Program-made: the position numbers and the translations under genes
Shown here: in pieces, positions 7,723 through 9,756 of the stretch
Layout: each line of letters starts with the position of its first letter
Numbering within the stretch: position 1 is the stretch's first letter
NCBI GenBank assembly: GCA_002352445.1
Contig: DEIL01000004.1
Coordinates: 1-9,756 of the forward strand
Direction of reading: 5' to 3'
Source of the DNA: Desulfobulbaceae bacterium UBA2775
GTDB taxonomy: Bacteria > Desulfobacterota > Desulfobulbia > Desulfobulbales > Desulfocapsaceae
Length of the DNA stretch: 9,756 bases
Notes under the pieces: model-generated
The model's database searches: none
The model's input: the letters and a program-made list of their open reading frames with translations, nothing else
Told to the model about the DNA's origin: nothing

Positions 7723-7727
7723 TATAT

Positions 7728-7739
7728 CTCCTTGAGGAG
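7728..7739 (-). promoter_or_regulatory. Shine-Dalgarno of the permease gene within a small inverted repeat
   Basis: On the minus strand the sequence CTCC-TCAA-GGAG contains AAGGAG (7728-7733), a strong ribosome binding site five bases before the permease ATG. CTCC and GGAG could pair around a four-base loop and hide the site. The stem has only four GC-rich pairs, so regulation by folding is possible but unproven. Confidence 0.5.
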
Positions 7740-7770
7740 TACAAAAATACAGATAATAATTCTTAAGGCA

Positions 7771-8277
7771 CTAAAAAGAAGCACCTGAGTCAACATATAG
7801 CAGAAGGGCCTGATCACTCCACTGGTTAAGATCTATCACACCAGTAGTCAGAGTAAGGCGATTTTCATATAATGAATCTGTTCTTATCACAAGCTTTGGT
7901 ATTGGTCTTTCCATATGGAGGATAAACCACTCCCTTGTTTTTTCCCAGAAAAGCCCGCCAGGTTCTGAAGCACTAGAGGGGAGACCCGCACCATGAGCTT
8001 TGAATAGTTCTTTTGTCTGAATGATTCTACCGGCCCGGATTTCATATACATCTGTAACCCGGGTTTTTGAAACAGAGTGGATAAAAGAGAGAGAAAATGT
8101 CTTGTCAGGTCCCAGACAATACCGCCCCAACTCGTTTTTCTCTGGGAATTGGGTGACCACTAGTTGCACGCATTCGCTGGTAAAACCACAAACACCTGGT
8201 GAAAAGCAGGCGGCTAGAAAAATGACCAGCGCGCCTGCGGCAAGTATTATCTTCTTACTTGAGGAGCCCTTTTTCAC
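7771..8277 (-). CDS. DUF1850 protein of the TAXI-TRAP operon, possible lipoprotein
   Basis: DUF1850 proteins are small and of unknown role, and are habitually encoded with TAXI-type TRAP transporters, as here between the binding protein and the permease. The family core is visible: F-S-L-S-F-I-H-S-V-S-K-T (about 61-72) and F-K-A-H-G-A-G-L-P (about 92-100). I choose the GTG at 8277, giving 168 aa. An ATG at 8391 is in frame, but its first 38 codons would lie entirely within the binding-protein gene and would push the export signal inward. From GTG 8277 the N-terminus reads lysine-rich, then I-I-L-A-A-G-A-L-V-I-F-L-A-A-C. L-A-A-C fits a lipobox with Cys24, so the protein may be a lipoprotein; otherwise it has an N-terminal signal or anchor. 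The start lies 23 bases inside the preceding gene and has no clear Shine-Dalgarno, which points to translational coupling. The start is likely, the lipobox tentative. Confidence 0.85.
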   Translation of the reverse strand: MKKGSSSKKIILAAGALVIFLAACFSPGVCGFTSECVQLVVTQFPEKNELGRYCLGPDKTFSLSFIHSVSKTRVTDVYEIRAGRIIQTKELFKAHGAGLPSSASEPGGLFWEKTREWFILHMERPIPKLVIRTDSLYENRLTLTTGVIDLNQWSDQALLLYVDSGASF

Positions 8278-9229
8278 GGTAGTACTTTTCGGCGCCTGGG
8301 TGGATGGGGATTGAAACAGATTCGAGTGCTTTTTCAATAGAAATTTCTTTACCCTTAACATGAACCTTGGCGAGAGTATCAGTGTTTTCATACAGGGCTT
8401 TTACTACGTTGTAAGCAGTCTCGTCATCTAATTTATCATGGGTTGCCCAAATGGCTCTTACCGCAATAGTCTGCACGTCGCTGGATTGTCCTTTATATGT
8501 ATCTGCAGGAAGAATTGCGTCGGCATAATAGGGTTGAATTTTCTGTAACTCTTTGATGGCAGGTCCGGTCAAGGGAAGGATGGCAATGTCGTGATGGTTT
8601 GCTAACTCAAGAACAGATGCAGTTGGTGCTCCTGCTGTGATAAGTGAGGCATCCAGATTTCCATCTTTAATTTTCTCTACAGATTGGGAAAATGAGGAAT
8701 AGTCTTCCGAAATATCTTTCTTTCTATCCAGTCCATAAGAAGAGAGGAGATCTCCTAAAAGTTGCCACTGCCCCGAACCAGGTGAACCGGAGGAAATAGA
8801 TTTTCCTTTAAGATCTTTAAAGGTTTTAACACCGGCATTTGCTCGCACTACCAGCTGGACAGTTTCAGGGTATAAGGCTCCCAGAGCACGAAGGTTTTTC
8901 AGGTCTTTTCCCTTAAATTGTTTTGTTCCTTTAAAGGCGGCATCTAAAATATCTGCAGCAACAAAGGCTGATTCAATACCGCCGCGACTGAGAAGGGTCG
9001 CATTTGCTACAGATGCATTTCCAGTTTCAGCAGTCGCAGACAATTTCTTGCCGTCAATTACAACTTTATTAGAGATCAGCTGTGCCAGCATACCACCCAG
9101 AGGATAGTATGTGCCCCCTGTACCTCCGGTTGCGATACCAAAAAATATCCTGTCAGCGGAGAGTGCCTGGCCGGAAAACAACATACCTGTCATAAATAGC
9201 GCACAAATTAATAAACTAATTTTTTTCAT
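8255..9229 (-). CDS. TAXI-family TRAP transporter solute-binding protein
   Basis: This 324-aa periplasmic protein captures the solute for the TRAP permease encoded downstream. The signal peptide covers residues 1 to about 25 (M-K-K-I-S-L-L-I-C-A-L-F, ending A-L-S-A before D-R-I). The TAXI signature G-G-T-G-G-T-Y-Y-P-L-G-G follows directly (35-46), then the typical S-A-T-A-E-T-G-N-A-S-V-A-N (about 64-76) and P-E-T-V-Q-L-V-V-R-A (about 119-128). ATG 9229 is chosen over an in-frame ATG at 9262 because AAGGGGAAG lies eight bases upstream and the signal peptide begins at once; the longer form would put 11 extra residues before it. The gene is first in the three-gene leftward operon. Characterised TAXI proteins bind glutamate or other organic acids; nothing here fixes the ligand. 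Confidence 0.95.
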   Translation of the reverse strand: MKKISLLICALFMTGMLFSGQALSADRIFFGIATGGTGGTYYPLGGMLAQLISNKVVIDGKKLSATAETGNASVANATLLSRGGIESAFVAADILDAAFKGTKQFKGKDLKNLRALGALYPETVQLVVRANAGVKTFKDLKGKSISSGSPGSGQWQLLGDLLSSYGLDRKKDISEDYSSFSQSVEKIKDGNLDASLITAGAPTASVLELANHHDIAILPLTGPAIKELQKIQPYYADAILPADTYKGQSSDVQTIAVRAIWATHDKLDDETAYNVVKALYENTDTLAKVHVKGKEISIEKALESVSIPIHPGAEKYYREKGLLK

Positions 9230-9234
9230 TTTTA

Positions 9235-9243
9235 CTTCCCCTT
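9235..9243 (-). promoter_or_regulatory. Ribosome binding site AAGGGGAAG for the TAXI binding protein
   Basis: On the minus strand AAGGGGAAG ends just upstream of a short A-rich spacer; its GGGG core is eight bases from ATG 9229. It decides the start against the in-frame ATG at 9262. Confidence 0.6.
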
Positions 9244-9282
9244 GTGTATTCATCAAATGCATTTTCCAATAAAAAACCTATT

Positions 9283-9311
9283 CTTATACTGGATGTGATG
9301 ATGATTAGTAA
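9283..9311 (-). promoter_or_regulatory. Candidate sigma70 promoter of the TAXI-TRAP operon
   Basis: On the minus strand TATAAG (9283-9288) as -10 and TTACTA (9306-9311) as -35 are spaced by 17 bases. Transcription would start near 9276, leaving a leader of about 45 bases. The -10 is good; the -35 matches only 3 of 6. I saw no convincing sigma54 site, although many TRAP operons use one. Confidence 0.3.
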
Positions 9312-9447
9312 CATACAAAAAAACACTACCAAACAGCAGATTGGATGTCTATATCTTTTCGGTATACCAATGGAATAGATGAGCGTTCAATATACCAGAG
9401 AAAGGAGGGCGGATAAATTTGTTCTTCAGATTAACCCAGGGGCAGAA

Positions 9448-9462
9448 CTCTCTCTGAGAGAG
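9448..9462. repeat. Palindrome CTCTCT-CTG-AGAGAG
   Basis: Six-base arms with a three-base loop form a perfect simple-sequence hairpin just before the larger hairpin at 9483. Low-complexity CT/GA runs make such palindromes easily, so a function is uncertain. Confidence 0.35.
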
Positions 9463-9482
9463 ATAAACCTATTTAACTTATG

Positions 9483-9521
9483 GTGCCAGTGGTCGAAGAA
9501 TGGGGACCACTTTTTTGGCAC
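9483..9521 (+). terminator. Nested hairpin with T-run, terminator-like (or insertion-sequence end relic)
   Basis: AGTGGTC (9488-9494) and GACCACT (9505-9511) are perfect 7-base arms around a 10-base loop, with T at 9511-9516. This is the form of a Rho-independent terminator reading rightward. A second pair, GTGCC (9483-9487) and GGCAC (9517-9521), encloses the first hairpin and the T-run, which a plain terminator would not need. No recognisable gene on the plus strand leads into it, so a relic of a mobile-element end is an alternative. Confidence 0.4.
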
Positions 9522-9691
9522 GACTTTAACCTATTTCAAAAAAATAGTGATTGGCTTAGTTCCCTTTCCCTTTAAGGTAAAAATTATAAAGAACTAGCTT
9601 TTGCAACAAAACTACAACTGTTATATACGTGTAAAAGTACTTTCTGCTCCAAAGGTCTCCCCGAAGTTACTTTACTGCTCAAAATTTATAG

Positions 9692-9720
9692 TTGACATAA
9701 ACGCGTATTTACAATATTGC
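9692..9720 (+). promoter_or_regulatory. TTGACA promoter-like element facing out of the window
   Basis: TTGACA (9692-9697) is a perfect -35. At 17 bases the -10 would be TATTGC (9715-9720), only 3 of 6. The better TACAAT (9710-9715) is too close, at 12 bases. It could serve a gene beyond the right edge. A perfect palindrome GCATATATGC (9721-9730) follows at once, where an operator could lie. Confidence 0.3.
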
Positions 9721-9756
9721 GCATATATGCAACTTAACAGATGTGTATATTTGGGG

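Larger units (their letters stand above)
9263..9756. other. Upstream region of the TAXI operon to window edge, no convincing gene
   Basis: Nearly 500 bases carry no recognisable gene. One open frame, 9379-9597 on the plus strand (72 codons), has an ATG but only a weak GGA upstream, has no family I know, and runs straight through a strong hairpin. I therefore do not call it a gene. The region holds the operon promoter candidate, a CT/GA palindrome, a nested hairpin with a T-run, a pair of 9-base direct repeats (AACCTATTT at 9466-9474 and 9528-9536) around that hairpin, and a promoter-like element near the right edge. Confidence 0.6.

Noticed and set aside
7731..8266. Direct repeat CTTGAGGAG at 7731-7739 and 8258-8266
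   Set aside because: A 9-base match is expected many times by chance in a window of this size, and one copy is inside coding sequence.
9516..9530. Sigma54 promoter TTGGCACG...
   Set aside because: The -12 half reads AC instead of GC at the required spacing, and the sequence is part of the hairpin; no gene follows.
9379..9597. 72-aa open frame upstream of the TAXI operon
   Set aside because: Only a weak purine site upstream, no recognisable domain, and its middle is a strong hairpin with a T-run; probably chance.

Overview
The window looks like ordinary bacterial chromosome from a Gram-negative, moderately AT-rich, respiratory or fermentative organism. Sulfate-reducer-like Desulfobacterota is my best guess. 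The support is the style of the RsmB protein (a D-G-C-A-G-L-G-G-K-T SAM motif), the TAXI-type TRAP transporter and the secreted substrate-binding proteins. This is an inference from protein flavour only; no rRNA or other phylogenetic marker is present.

Left part (1-3134). The end of an M20-family metallopeptidase/amidohydrolase overlaps by 23 bases an AMP-forming acyl-CoA synthetase that most resembles malonyl-CoA synthetase (MatB/ACSF3 type). The two are probably translationally coupled: hydrolysis could release a small carboxylic acid that the ligase then activates with CoA. Facing them, with only 13 bases between stop codons, is a periplasmic amino-acid-binding protein of the AapJ type with no permease or ATPase next to it in this window.

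Middle (3135-5430). A 16S rRNA m5C methyltransferase (rsmB/sun) is divergent from the AapJ-like gene. It starts at a TTG with no visible Shine-Dalgarno. It is followed by about 710 bases with no convincing gene, lying between two convergent genes and holding several small inverted repeats.

Right part (5431-9756). A complete TAXI-type TRAP operon reads leftward: TAXI solute-binding protein, a DUF1850 protein (start nested in the end of the previous gene, possible lipobox) and a large fused DctQM permease (763 aa). This order is the usual one for TAXI systems. Together they would import an unidentified solute, usually an organic acid, using an ion gradient. Upstream of the operon lie about 500 bases without a convincing gene. 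They contain a nested hairpin with a T-run that may be a terminator or the relic of an insertion-sequence end, and a TTGACA promoter-like element near the right edge.

I did not find a clearly undescribed system. The points most worth checking are the hydrolase/ligase pair, the altered ligand-site residue in the orphan binding protein, the altered YGxTE motif in the ligase, and the hairpin at 9483-9521.
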